Below, in pieces: positions 56,120 through 64,000 of a DNA stretch of 64,000 bases. The translations under genes and the position numbers were made by a program. How positions within the stretch are numbered: position 1 is the stretch's first letter; each line of letters begins with the position of its first letter. The stretch lies in the NCBI GenBank assembly GCA_018242215.1, contig JAFECG010000031.1, positions 121,375 to 185,374 on the forward strand, in the 5' to 3' direction. The notes beneath the pieces were generated by a model. It was given only the letters and a program-made list of their open reading frames with translations. It had not been told where the DNA came from and ran no database searches. The DNA is from Pseudomonadota bacterium. Its GTDB lineage: Bacteria > Pseudomonadota > Alphaproteobacteria > Rhizobiales > Hyphomicrobiaceae.

Positions 56120-57370
56120 ATGGGCATGAAGACCGGGATGATCGATCGCACAGCCTCGACCCGGTCCAGCTATGGCTCAGAGAACGATGGCGGACAAAGG
56201 CGACCGCTCAAGATTGCTTTCTTTGGTCATGACTCCAACGAAAGCACCATTCGGAAACGTGTCAGTGCTTTCCGGGCGGCAGGCTCTAACGTCATTGGCT
56301 TCATGTTTTCCCGGGTCCGCGAAGGTCTGTCCAGGCCTGTCGAGTGGACCAATATCGATCTCGGGCGAACCGAGGATGGTTATTACGGACGGCGTCTCAC
56401 GCGGCTGTGGCAGGCGATCGTTGTCCTGCGGCGGCATCGCGACCTTTTGAGAACCGCCGATGTCATATACGCGCGCAACATAGATATGCTGATCGTGGCG
56501 CGGATTGCCAAAGCAATGGCAGGCAGCGACGCGCCGCTCGTGTACGAAGCTCTCGACGTTCACCCCGCGATGACCAAGCGGACGGGCATCGGGCCGATCC
56601 TTCGCTCGGTCGAGCGCCACCTTCTGAAGGCGTGCTCTCTCCTCGTCGTAAGTTCTCCGACGTTCATCGATCGATATTTTGTGCCTGTCCAGGGTTATCG
56701 CGGGCCCTGGTTCCTGCTTGAAAACAAGGTTTTCGCCGACGACGGATGGCAACCGGAAAGTCCCGCTCGAGAGGAAAAGTCAGCCGTTTCTCCGATTTGG
56801 ACCATCGGCTGGTTCGGTGTCATTCGCTGCCAGCGCAGCCTCGACATATTGCAGCGAATTGCCGCTGCACTACCTGATCGAATTGTCGTTCATCTCCGTG
56901 GGATCCCTTCCGAACCGGATCGCATCACGAAAGAAAAACTTGAAAGACTCTCTTCGACAACGCGGAACATCTTCTATTTCGGTCCCTATCGGAACCCACA
57001 AGATCTTCCCCAGATGTACGGCGCCGTCGATCTCACATGGGCGGTCGATTTCAGCGCCGCCGGCGCGAACTCAGATTGGCTGATCCCGAACCGGCTTTAC
57101 GAGGGCGGCCTTTATGGCGTGCCGGCCATTGCCCGTCGATCGACCGCGACTGGCAAGGTCGTTGAAGAGGACGGCCGGGGCTGGTGCTTAGACGAGCCCT
57201 TCGAGACCAACCTCGCTCATTTCCTACGCACGCTCGATGGTGCAAGCTATACGGAGATGCGCGCCACGCTGTGCAAAAAAGATCGCTCAGCATTTGTCGA
57301 TGTGTCGGACACGGCAGACCTGGTATCGAAGCTTTCCGCTCTCGCGCTCCGGCAACGCGCCCCCGAGTAA
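56120..57370 (+). CDS. Glycosyltransferase family 4 protein (ExoL-like)
   Basis: About 416 residues with a GT-B layout. The N-terminal Rossmann half includes RPLKIAFFGHDSNESTIRKR, VIYARNIDMLIVARIAKAM and VYEALDVHP. A C-terminal donor-binding half includes IGWFGVIRCQRSLDIL and YFGPYRNPQDLPQMYGAVDLTW, with LIPNRLYEGGLYGVPAIA near the usual E-x7-E position. The pattern resembles ExoL of succinoglycan synthesis, which adds a glucose to the lipid-linked repeat. ATGs at 56120, 56126 and 56138 are all possible starts. It faces away from the ExoM/O/U-like genes. Confidence 0.8.
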   Translation: MGMKTGMIDRTASTRSSYGSENDGGQRRPLKIAFFGHDSNESTIRKRVSAFRAAGSNVIGFMFSRVREGLSRPVEWTNIDLGRTEDGYYGRRLTRLWQAIVVLRRHRDLLRTADVIYARNIDMLIVARIAKAMAGSDAPLVYEALDVHPAMTKRTGIGPILRSVERHLLKACSLLVVSSPTFIDRYFVPVQGYRGPWFLLENKVFADDGWQPESPAREEKSAVSPIWTIGWFGVIRCQRSLDILQRIAAALPDRIVVHLRGIPSEPDRITKEKLERLSSTTRNIFYFGPYRNPQDLPQMYGAVDLTWAVDFSAAGANSDWLIPNRLYEGGLYGVPAIARRSTATGKVVEEDGRGWCLDEPFETNLAHFLRTLDGASYTEMRATLCKKDRSAFVDVSDTADLVSKLSALALRQRAPE

Positions 57371-57400
57371 GGTCCGCTCGGCACTTCGGCTTTCCGTGCG

Positions 57401-58339
57401 CTAGCGATAGCGGCGATTGGCGTATTCATCGAACGAATAGCCGAACGCGCTCGAAAGATATCCCGCGCCGCGGCAGAAGGTGTAACAGCTCGCGACGAGC
57501 TGTTGCGGTTTGCCGAGCACCGCATGCACAAGCCCCAAAGCAATCCGCAGGCCGCCATAGCCCAGTCGCACGACCCCTTTAGCGGCGTTCCGCGTCCGTC
57601 CTTTTAATGTTCGGGACTTGGAACCGTCCAAGCGGCCTTCCGTCGTGCCCGTCCGATACCACCGCCGGAAGAGCCACGCGGGGCGCATGCGATCGAGCGG
57701 GATGGTGTCCCAGACAACAGCATTGCTCGACCAGGCTATCTTTTCGCCAGCGGCGCGCAGCTTTGTAACGAGTTGAGTGTCTTCGCCGCCCGTCTCGTTG
57801 AATGACAAATCGAACGTGAGGCCGAGCTGGTCGAGCCGGGTAAAGTCGATCATCATATTCGCGGACGACGCATCGTCGGCAAAGCCATCGCGTTCGCGCG
57901 GCGCATAGGCATAGGCTTCGATGGGCAGCCATCTGCCTGGAGGGGCGGCGAACATTGGATAGGACGGTCCTGCAGCGATAATCGCGCCGGACGTCTCGAT
58001 CGAATCGGCCAGGTCTTGCAGCCATGTCTTTTGGGCCATTTCATCGTCATCGATGAAGGCAAGGTACTTCGCACCTAGGGCGCGGGACTCCGACAGAGCG
58101 GCATTGCGCGCGTTGGAAAGGCCTTTCCGCGTTTCGTTCACATATCGCACAGGGAATCGAGATGTCTTTGCTTTGAGATCGCAAAGCGCACGCGCGGAAC
58201 CATCAGGCGAATTATCGATGACGACGATACCGACATCATCATCCGCGCTGCGAAGCGCGAGATGCTGCAGGCTATCGAGCACGCGGGAGAGCCCCTCAGG
58301 CCGGCGATATGTGCAAATTCCAATGACTATCCGGGGCAT
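57401..58339 (-). CDS. Glycosyltransferase family 2 protein (ExoM-like)
   Basis: A 312-residue GT-A enzyme: PRIVIGICTYRRPEGLSRVLDSL, the DxD-type FIDDDEMAQKTWL, and the acceptor/base region SFNETGGEDTQLVTKLRAAG. A C-terminal amphipathic region (AAKGVVRLGYGGLRIALGL) may bind the membrane. ExoM of succinoglycan synthesis has this arrangement. It ends convergently 30 bases from the ExoL-like gene and lies 6 bases after the ExoO-like gene. Confidence 0.85.
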   Translation of the reverse strand: MPRIVIGICTYRRPEGLSRVLDSLQHLALRSADDDVGIVVIDNSPDGSARALCDLKAKTSRFPVRYVNETRKGLSNARNAALSESRALGAKYLAFIDDDEMAQKTWLQDLADSIETSGAIIAAGPSYPMFAAPPGRWLPIEAYAYAPRERDGFADDASSANMMIDFTRLDQLGLTFDLSFNETGGEDTQLVTKLRAAGEKIAWSSNAVVWDTIPLDRMRPAWLFRRWYRTGTTEGRLDGSKSRTLKGRTRNAAKGVVRLGYGGLRIALGLVHAVLGKPQQLVASCYTFCRGAGYLSSAFGYSFDEYANRRYR

Positions 58340-58345
58340 CGGTCT

Positions 58346-59371
58346 TTATCCCGACTGAACTTGCGAAACCGACCGCCTGAACCTGTTCATCAGCGCCTGG
58401 CTGCCGTATTTGATGAAGAGCGGCCAAGCATGAGGATGCGTCAGAGCCGAAAGCGCGGCGTTTTTCCAAAGCCCGGCTTTCGCAAGCGAGACGGCGGTCA
58501 CGAAATCGGTCGTGCGGAAAAGTGCATCACCATAGGAGCGGACGGCTTGAACAGCGTCCGAATTACCGTAACGCGCCGCATCCGCGGCGATCGCCGTATG
58601 GGCGATGTGCAGTTTTGTCATGTGCTCGTCGGTCAGGCGCCAGGACTGAGATCCCGGGCGAAGCCTGTACTTGTACCCCGGCTCGGACGTGACCACGAAC
58701 CGTGCGCCCTGAAACAAACATGCGAGGATGAACTGAAAGTCTTCGCCGACCGGCAGATCTTCGAGATGCCAAATTGAATGCTTTCTCAAGAACTCCGACC
58801 GCACCATGACCTTGATTGCGCCGAGCGAAAATGCCTCTTTTCCGAGCACCTCATTGGCCGAAATAAATTTCGGCGCATCGACCGAAAACAGAAATGGGAC
58901 GCGCGCGGAGGGAAAAAGCAGACAGCCAGTCGGCTCGCCCTCGTATGATACGCGTTCAAAATTGTCGCCGACGACATCCGCCCTCGTCGCACCCGCGCAG
59001 GCGATCAACGCCGACGTTCGCTCGGGGAGGATGTAATCGTCGCCATCCAGGATGCAGATCCAGCGCCCCCGCGCCCGCTTCAATGCGGCGTTTCGTGCGG
59101 CGCCCGGACCGGCGTTCTGCGTCTGCCGCAGGAGAATGATGCGAGGATCTTTTGCGGCGAGACGCTCGACGACATCGGCCGTTCCATCAGTCGATGCATC
59201 ATCGACAACGATGACCTCGACGCTTACGCCGCTCTGGGCGAGAGCTGAATGAATCGCCTCTTCGATGAAAGGCGCGACGTTGAACGCGGCGACGATGAAG
59301 GACGCATCGGGGACGCGGGCGTCGTCATCGCCATCCTTGACCCGATCTGTATCCGATAGAAGGGATAACAA
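58346..59371 (-). CDS. Glycosyltransferase family 2 protein (ExoO-like)
   Basis: A 341-residue GT-A transferase with SFIVAAFNVAPFIEEAIHSAL, EVIVVDDASTDGT, GPGAARNAALKRARGRWICILDGDD and a catalytic-region motif LPVGEDFQFILACL. The start is TTG 59371, with AGGAAGG 8 bases upstream. It shares its layout with ExoO and ExoU. It probably adds one hexose of the exopolysaccharide repeat at the inner face of the cytoplasmic membrane. Confidence 0.85.
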   Translation of the reverse strand: MLSLLSDTDRVKDGDDDARVPDASFIVAAFNVAPFIEEAIHSALAQSGVSVEVIVVDDASTDGTADVVERLAAKDPRIILLRQTQNAGPGAARNAALKRARGRWICILDGDDYILPERTSALIACAGATRADVVGDNFERVSYEGEPTGCLLFPSARVPFLFSVDAPKFISANEVLGKEAFSLGAIKVMVRSEFLRKHSIWHLEDLPVGEDFQFILACLFQGARFVVTSEPGYKYRLRPGSQSWRLTDEHMTKLHIAHTAIAADAARYGNSDAVQAVRSYGDALFRTTDFVTAVSLAKAGLWKNAALSALTHPHAWPLFIKYGSQALMNRFRRSVSQVQSG

Positions 59372-59441
59372 CTCAGCGACCTTCCTGAAACCCTTCCGGT
59401 AGACGGGTTCCCACCGCGTTTCCGAAAGGCAAAAACAAATT

Positions 59442-60467
59442 TTAGCGCAAGCCCGCTTCGCCGATAAGAAGCCTAATGGAATCAGGCTTAGCGTGGTCGT
59501 CCTTATTCTCCATTCCTACACGAGTCTTTCGATATCTCGCGTATAAAGCTTCTGAGACCATATATCCTAGTGATGAGGGATGCTGCGCGGCGGTCGCAAT
59601 TCCCGCCAACAGGCCGTCTTCGCTTCGGGCGGATAATGCGCGCCGAAAAGCGATGTTGTTATTCGTCGCCCTCAGGTGTTCCCGAAATGCTGCACGCTGA
59701 TCGTCATTAAGATTTCCATTTGAAATACAGGCTGAATCGAAGTTCGCAAGCTCGGAAAGATCCGCAATGCTGTGGCGGGAGCTGAGTGAATTCGACCGTT
59801 CCACGGCGATATAGCCGCAGGCTCCGACGATTCGGAATTTGGCCCCGGCCATCAGCGCACGTGCATAGTAGGCATAATCTTCGCCCAGACGAAGCGCAGG
59901 ATCATAGCGCAATCTCGTGCGCTCGATAAAATCGCGCTTCATAATGGGCTTTAGGAAACCAGTCTCGGCCCTTGGCCGTCCCCGCCGTGGAATATTTGAG
60001 CGGATGAAGTCCGCGAGTTGAAGCTTGATGCCGGCGTTTGGCGGCATATCACCTCCGATCTTGCCGTTCTGCGCACTCGTAAATGCGTTCAGTTGTTGCT
60101 CGGGGACGATGATAATGTCATCGGCCAACAGATCATCGTCTGTGACCCTCTCAAGTAGTCTCCGGAGCCTTCCCGGGATGAAATAGTCGTCGGCGTCGAG
60201 AACGCAGACGTAATCTGAGGTGCAAACGTCAAGGGCCGCATTTCGCGCGTAAGCTGGTCCCCGATTTTCGGATAGTCGAATGACCTTCAGCCTTTTAGTG
60301 CCGTCATCGGCCCTAAGCGCGGAGGCCACGGTTGCATCGCCCGAAGCGTCATCAACAACAATGCACTCGCGGACTTCGTCTTCAGCGAGCGCGGAGCGTA
60401 CGGCGCGATCAATTGTCGATGCCGAATTAAAGGCAGCGATGATGACCGCTATCGACGGCGACGACAT
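59442..60467 (-). CDS. Glycosyltransferase family 2 protein (ExoU-like)
   Basis: A 341-residue GT-A transferase: SIAVIIAAFNSASTIDRAVRSAL, CIVVDDASGDATV, GPAYARNAALDVCTSDYVCVLDADDYFIPGRL and RLGEDYAYYARALM. The PRRGRPRAETGFLKPIMKRDF segment is like ExoU of succinoglycan synthesis. Two ATGs (60473 and 60467) are possible; AAGGGA is better placed for 60467. The C-terminal part is less GC-rich than the neighbours. Confidence 0.85.
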   Translation of the reverse strand: MSSPSIAVIIAAFNSASTIDRAVRSALAEDEVRECIVVDDASGDATVASALRADDGTKRLKVIRLSENRGPAYARNAALDVCTSDYVCVLDADDYFIPGRLRRLLERVTDDDLLADDIIIVPEQQLNAFTSAQNGKIGGDMPPNAGIKLQLADFIRSNIPRRGRPRAETGFLKPIMKRDFIERTRLRYDPALRLGEDYAYYARALMAGAKFRIVGACGYIAVERSNSLSSRHSIADLSELANFDSACISNGNLNDDQRAAFREHLRATNNNIAFRRALSARSEDGLLAGIATAAQHPSSLGYMVSEALYARYRKTRVGMENKDDHAKPDSIRLLIGEAGLR

Positions 60468-60530
60468 GCTCATCCCTTCTGTCCGGGGTCGTCCGGTCCG
60501 ACGATGCAGGCTCTCTTCGTGTTTCGCGCG

Positions 60531-61295
60531 CTATGGATGTTCGCACAACAGCTCGTTCGCTAGATACGCTACTTCCGTTCTGTTTTTAGCGTTGAGCTTT
60601 TTCATGATGTTACGCACGTGCACCTTGACCGTGCTCTCGCACATGTTGAGCTCGTACGCGATGATCTTGTTCGCCTTGCCCTTTCGCAACGCGTCGATGA
60701 CAGCAATCTGGCGTTTGGTGAACATGCTCGTGGGGCACGTCTCCGGGCGTTGCGTTTCGCTCATTGCCCGACGAACCGCGACTAAGCTGGTCACCGGAAA
60801 ATATTGGCCGCCCGCGAGGATCAGACGAAGCGCGTGCGCCGCCACTTCGAGCGAGATATCCGCCGGCATGAACCCATCGCCGCCTGCTTCCATGGTCGCA
60901 ATCAGGAGTTCAATTTTATCGGCATCTGACATCACCACGACCGGAGCCCGGCACCCGTTCGCTTTCAATTTTGTGAGCTGCGCGACAGCGTCTCTTTCGT
61001 CGCCACCCATCGTGCAGATGACGATTATTGCTGCTTGCAATTCGTTTTGCTTGGCGAGGTAATCCTCGGCAGTTGGAAAGCCGACCCCTGTAAGAGCGAT
61101 CGACTCCGATAAGTTTGTCACTATGCAGTTGCGAACGAACGATCTTCCTTCGATGACGATGATCGACGCCGTATCCGGTCGTGTCTTTGAATCGACCGGC
61201 TGAGGACGTACATCGGCAACTCGGTTTATTTCCTTTATCGGCTTGCTCTTAAGCCTTCCGTAGCCGTTTTCCAGGCCATCGGTAGAAATATCCAT
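60531..61295 (-). CDS. LuxR-type response regulator with atypical receiver domain
   Basis: A 254-residue regulator. Residues ~40-165 resemble a receiver (SIIVIEGRSFVRNCIVTNL, APVVVMSDADKIELLIATMEAGGDGFMPADIS). Where a phosphorylated Asp is expected the sequence reads AAIIVICTMGGDERD, with no Asp at the end of the third strand. The C-terminal helix-turn-helix is intact: FTKRQIAVIDALRKGKANKIIAYEL, then ESTVKVHVRNIMKKL. It probably works by phosphorylation-independent signalling. Its place inside the exo cluster suggests control of exopolysaccharide genes. An array of TTAGCG motifs lies upstream (61409-61538). Confidence 0.85.
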   Translation of the reverse strand: MDISTDGLENGYGRLKSKPIKEINRVADVRPQPVDSKTRPDTASIIVIEGRSFVRNCIVTNLSESIALTGVGFPTAEDYLAKQNELQAAIIVICTMGGDERDAVAQLTKLKANGCRAPVVVMSDADKIELLIATMEAGGDGFMPADISLEVAAHALRLILAGGQYFPVTSLVAVRRAMSETQRPETCPTSMFTKRQIAVIDALRKGKANKIIAYELNMCESTVKVHVRNIMKKLNAKNRTEVAYLANELLCEHP

Positions 61296-61408
61296 ATCCC
61301 CGCACTCCGGTTACGCATTACTCGTACTACGGCTGTTGGCCCGCTCTCGCCTTGACGTTGCACCGGCCTCCATCGAATGAGCGCGGACTTTCAACATAAG
61401 ACCAATTT

Positions 61409-61538
61409 TTAGCGGTTTTTTCGTATAAATACAAATTAAGTATTAGCGCGCTTTTCGTGCAACAGCTAACGCATTTGAATAAAATCTGGGCTTAGCGTTA
61501 ATCGGCGTTCAAAACTCCCTCTCAATTAGCGCTAGTCG
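61409..61538. repeat. Array of four TTAGCG motifs upstream of the EPS regulator gene
   Basis: TTAGCG occurs at 61409, 61443, 61492 and 61526, spaced 34, 49 and 34 bases. The first two share TTAGCG-N3-TTTTCGT. The last two share TTAGCG-Y-TA-R-TCG. All have the same orientation. They look like paired binding sites or a duplicated element in front of the gene starting at 61295. Confidence 0.55.
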
Positions 61539-61672
61539 CGCACTCGATTTAATGACTCGCCAGGGCACGTTTTACCGGAGCCTCAGCTTCTCCATCTCGG
61601 CTCCGCCTCAATCTCCTGGGTGGTCTCATGCTTAGGAGAGTCAGGGTTGCTGCCGCTTTAAATTTCATGCGC

Positions 61673-61690
61673 GATCGCGTGTGCGCGATC
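61673..61690 (-). terminator. Weak hairpin after the ExoY-like gene
   Basis: GATCGCG-TGTG-CGCGATC is a perfect 7-bp stem about 30 bases after the stop at 61722. On the - strand it is followed by GCGCATGAAATTT, a poor T-run. A possible weak terminator. Confidence 0.4.
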
Positions 61691-61721
61691 CTCAATTAAG
61701 GCGGCGGGAGACGCGCATAAC

Positions 61722-62570
61722 TCAAACGGCGTGCAGCGTCTTGAATATGGCCGGCAAGGTCTGCATCAAGATTATGACGTCTTTCCCAAGTGCCCAATCG
61801 CGAACGTAAGTCGTATCGAGCGCGACCCTTTGTTCGAAGGAAAGCGAGCTTCTGCCACTTACCTGCCACAGGCCGGTGACGCCGGGACGGGCGCGCATAT
61901 AGTCGCTGACAAGCGCGCCGTAGAGTTCAAGTTCCTGTCGAACGACCGGCCTTGGTCCGACGAGGCTCATCTCACCTCGCAAAACATTAATGAACTGCGG
62001 CAACTCGTCGAGACTCGTCTTTCTCAAGAAACGGCCAATTCGAGTAACGCGAGGGTCTTTTTCGAGTTTGCGTTTCATGCGCCACTCGTCGGCGGCGGCC
62101 GGATTGCGATCCAAATATTCCTGAAACGCTCGATCGCCGACCGTGACCATGGTTCGGAACTTCAAGCAGTCGAACGATCGCCCGTTATAACCGATACGCC
62201 GATGGCGATAGAGCACGGGTCCGCCCATGCTCAACTTTACCGCGACGGCCAGAAGAACCAGCACTGGCGTGAGCATGGCGAGCGCGGCTAACGCGATCAC
62301 CACATCAAACATTCGCTTTTGTCTGCCCCCGATGGGTGATCCATTTATATGGTCCAGCGGGAAAGCTCGGATTGCGCGAGGGTTCGGCCCCTCCCTCAAT
62401 GCAGCAATCGCGGTAGACAGACCGCCGCCCTCGATCTCCGCATCGGGCCCGCGGCCATTCGCAATATGGTTAAGGCTGCTCAGACGGCCGTTATGAATGT
62501 CGACCGGAAGCCTCCCTTTTTGGAAATCAGCCAAAGAAAGGAAAGGTTCTGACAAGGCAAAATCCCGCAC
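61722..62570 (-). CDS. exoY: Undecaprenyl-phosphate sugar-1-phosphate transferase (ExoY/WbaP C-terminal family)
   Basis: A 282-residue initiating transferase. A cytosolic N-terminal tail (~1-85) is followed by a hydrophobic hairpin (FDVVIALAALAMLTPVLVLLAVAV). The catalytic domain shows PVLYRHRRIGYNGRSFDCLKFRTM, RKTSLDELPQFINVL, GEMSLVGPRPVVRQEL, and RPGVTGLWQVSGRS. It would transfer galactose- or glucose-1-phosphate to undecaprenyl phosphate, starting the repeat unit. The start is GTG 62570 with no clear Shine-Dalgarno; a later start is possible. It diverges from the ABC permease gene. Confidence 0.92.
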   Translation of the reverse strand: MRDFALSEPFLSLADFQKGRLPVDIHNGRLSSLNHIANGRGPDAEIEGGGLSTAIAALREGPNPRAIRAFPLDHINGSPIGGRQKRMFDVVIALAALAMLTPVLVLLAVAVKLSMGGPVLYRHRRIGYNGRSFDCLKFRTMVTVGDRAFQEYLDRNPAAADEWRMKRKLEKDPRVTRIGRFLRKTSLDELPQFINVLRGEMSLVGPRPVVRQELELYGALVSDYMRARPGVTGLWQVSGRSSLSFEQRVALDTTYVRDWALGKDVIILMQTLPAIFKTLHAV

Positions 62571-63078
62571 TCAAAAATAGCAGCAGTTTTATCTACTTAT
62601 GAGCGAGATTTTCTCGGCTGTACGAAAAAGACAATAGCGGTAAAAGGATGTACCAGGATGGAGCAACGTAAAAAAAGATTAGCCTAAGGAATTAGCCCTC
62701 GGACGTCTCGTTCTTGCACTGCCAAATGAATTGGTTTGCATCCTGCCCGCCGTTGATAGGCCGCACTATCGAAATCCGCGGGCTCGCACGCTGCGCTGCC
62801 TGGGCCGTTGGTATCCGCCATCCGAGGTATCCCGCTATACCACCTAGGGCCTTATGCATTAACCGTGTGCCTAGAGCGTCAGTAGCTTTTTATCCGGACT
62901 TCGCGAAATCATGACGGAGATCGATGATGCGGTGCGGGGCACACCGGAATTCCAAAAACAATTTTTGCTGTTTGGCACGTAAAGTGCTTGCCTGGACCGG
63001 CACGATAGAACTGGCGTTTTGACGGAAGCACCCCAAAAGGGAGTTCGCGACAAACGCCTCACACGAGGTTTTTTATCT
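62571..63078. other. Divergent intergenic region between exoY-like and ABC permease genes
   Basis: About 500 bases (450 if the permease starts at 63019). It holds a good sigma-54 promoter match at 62972-62988 directed at the permease, and AT-rich sequence near 62571-62690 that may hold the exoY promoter. No gene is evident. Confidence 0.55.
62972..62988 (+). promoter_or_regulatory. Putative sigma-54 (-24/-12) promoter of the ABC export permease gene
   Basis: TTGGCACGTAAAGTGCT matches the consensus YTGGCACGrNNNTTGCW at all invariant positions (GG, 10 bases, GC), with one T-to-G change in the -12 part. Transcription would start near 63000, just before the permease gene. The required enhancer-binding activator is not identified here. 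Confidence 0.65.
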
Positions 63079-63912
63079 TTGACCGCTGCGAGTGAACGTC
63101 CGCTCATCACGATCGAACCGGCCAGCAAATGGTGGCATCTCGATATTCACGAGCTCTGGGCCAAGCGAGAATTGCTGAAAGTGCTCTGCGAGCGGGATAT
63201 CAAGGTCCGCTACAAGCAGACAGTTTTGGGGTTCGCCTGGGCCGTCCTGCAGCCCCTTATGATGATGGTCGTGTTTTCGATCTTCTTCGGGCATTTTGCG
63301 AAAATTCCGTCGGACGGCTTGCCGTATCCGATCTTCGCCTACGCCGGGCTCCTGCCCTGGACATTTTTCTCGACTGCGGTGACGAACTCCTCCCAATCGC
63401 TCGTTAATTCTTCACACTTGATCAGCAAAGTCTATTTCCCACGCCTCATCGTTCCGTTCGCGGTCGTCGGCGCGTCTCTCGTCGACTTCTTCATCGCAAG
63501 CTGTTTTCTATTCGTCATGATGTTCTATTACGGCATTGCATTGAGTGGCCAATTGCTGCTTACGCCCTTGTTCATCGCATGCATCACGGTTACGGCTCTC
63601 GGAGTTGGTACGTTCTTATCAAGTCTTACCGTCACCTATCGCGATTTTCGTTTCGTCGTGCCGTTTCTTGTCCAGTTCTGGATGTTCGCCACGCCGATCG
63701 CCTTTCCGATCAGCATCGTTCCGGAACAGTGGCGCTGGCTGGTCGCCCTTAATCCGATGACGGGATTGATCGGCGGCTTTCGCTCGTGCTTCTTGGGTCA
63801 ACCGTTCGACTGGCCTTCAGTTCTAATCGCTTTTGCCGCTTCAATCGGTTTTTTTGTGGTTGGCGTATTTTACTTCAAGAGCGTCGAAAGACGCTTCGCG
63901 GACATCGTTTAA
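63079..63912 (+). CDS. ABC-2 type polysaccharide export permease (Wzm-like)
   Basis: A ~277-residue inner-membrane protein with six hydrophobic helices and the ABC-2 permease signature: LWAKRELLKVLCERDIKVRYKQTVLGFAWAVLQPL, then FAYAGLLPWTFFSTAV, YFPRLIVPFAVVGASLVDF and TYRDFRFVVPFLVQFWMFATPIAFP. It would pair with an ATPase (Wzt-like), expected just beyond the window, to export a lipid-linked polysaccharide. TTG 63019 gives 20 more residues. TTG 63079 (MTAASERPLITIEPA, GAGG 10 bases upstream) fits relatives better. The cluster thus may combine Exo-type synthesis with ABC export. Confidence 0.87.
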   Translation: MTAASERPLITIEPASKWWHLDIHELWAKRELLKVLCERDIKVRYKQTVLGFAWAVLQPLMMMVVFSIFFGHFAKIPSDGLPYPIFAYAGLLPWTFFSTAVTNSSQSLVNSSHLISKVYFPRLIVPFAVVGASLVDFFIASCFLFVMMFYYGIALSGQLLLTPLFIACITVTALGVGTFLSSLTVTYRDFRFVVPFLVQFWMFATPIAFPISIVPEQWRWLVALNPMTGLIGGFRSCFLGQPFDWPSVLIAFAASIGFFVVGVFYFKSVERRFADIV

Positions 63913-64000
63913 CGGGAGCTTTTGCTGTGGCGACGAAGAGTGCAGTCGGCAAAGGCACTGGCTACCATCGATCGGCCATTTCACGGCTAGGGACATAGAG

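Larger units (their letters stand above)
61296..61721. other. AT-rich intergenic region upstream of the EPS regulator gene
   Basis: 426 bases, clearly more AT-rich than the genes around it, between the regulator start and the ExoY-like stop. It contains the four TTAGCG motifs listed separately and a hairpin at 61673-61690. No gene is evident. Confidence 0.6.

Noticed and set aside
63926-63998. Short GTG-initiated frame after the ABC permease gene
   Set aside because: Only 24 codons and no family resemblance; the expected ATPase gene is probably beyond the window.

Overview
The window looks like the chromosome of a GC-rich alphaproteobacterium of the order Hyphomicrobiales, most like Hyphomicrobium and relatives. 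This rests on gene content and order, not on a database search: the glyA-nrdR-ribD-ribE-ribB-ribH-nusB-thiL order, an NDUFA12-type complex I subunit next to a DUF2155 protein, 5-aminolevulinate synthase (C4 haem route), a B12-dependent class II ribonucleotide reductase, an LdtR/L,D-transpeptidase pair, a BA14K protein and succinoglycan-like (Exo) glycosyltransferases. No rRNA, tRNA, CRISPR array, transposase or prophage gene was seen.

Region 1 (1-8.1 kb, + strand) is a polyamine, GABA and beta-alanine catabolic operon: the end of a PuuA-like gamma-glutamylputrescine synthetase, then PuuC-like, GabD-like, GabT, an omega-amino acid:pyruvate aminotransferase and the CoA-acylating dehydrogenase MmsA. 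One branch ends in succinate, the other in acetyl-CoA or propionyl-CoA. Region 2 (8.2-14 kb) has a soluble globin-coupled chemoreceptor, a BA14K protein, alanine dehydrogenase with a divergent Lrp regulator, and an L,D-transpeptidase. Region 3 (14-22.7 kb, - strand) is the thiamine/riboflavin/nusB/nrdR/glyA/hemA housekeeping block. It includes a RibB fused to a degenerate GTP cyclohydrolase II domain, and a 52-residue secreted-protein gene between glyA and nrdR.

Region 4 (22.9-30.1 kb) holds a second L,D-transpeptidase with its LdtR regulator, a 3-hydroxyisobutyryl-CoA hydrolase, an extensin-like M15-type protein, hemB, DUF2155 and NDUFA12. Region 5 (30.1-35.3 kb) is nrdJ behind a leader with a near-perfect NrdR box, followed by an unrecognised membrane/coiled-coil protein. 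Region 6 (35-43.9 kb) is accessory: several unrecognised secreted or membrane proteins, a YadA-like trimeric autotransporter, and a compact exosortase locus. That locus has a 65-residue candidate substrate, the exosortase, and a membrane-anchored partner whose start codon overlaps the exosortase stop. Beside it, a decayed paralogue of the 37.5-kb gene lies antisense under the 3' end of an RlpA-like gene.

Region 7 (43.6-48 kb) carries a small lipoprotein, a CinA-type protein, SfsA, a Tat-exported MsrB and a GGDEF-EAL protein. Region 8 (48.4-56 kb) is a three-gene MdtABC-like RND efflux operon. Region 9 (56-64 kb) is an exopolysaccharide locus with ExoL-, ExoM-, ExoO-, ExoU- and ExoY-like transferases, a LuxR-type regulator with an atypical receiver, and an ABC-2 export permease preceded by a good sigma-54 promoter match. 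At least four GTCATCC...GGATGAC-type palindromic repeats sit in intergenic gaps.
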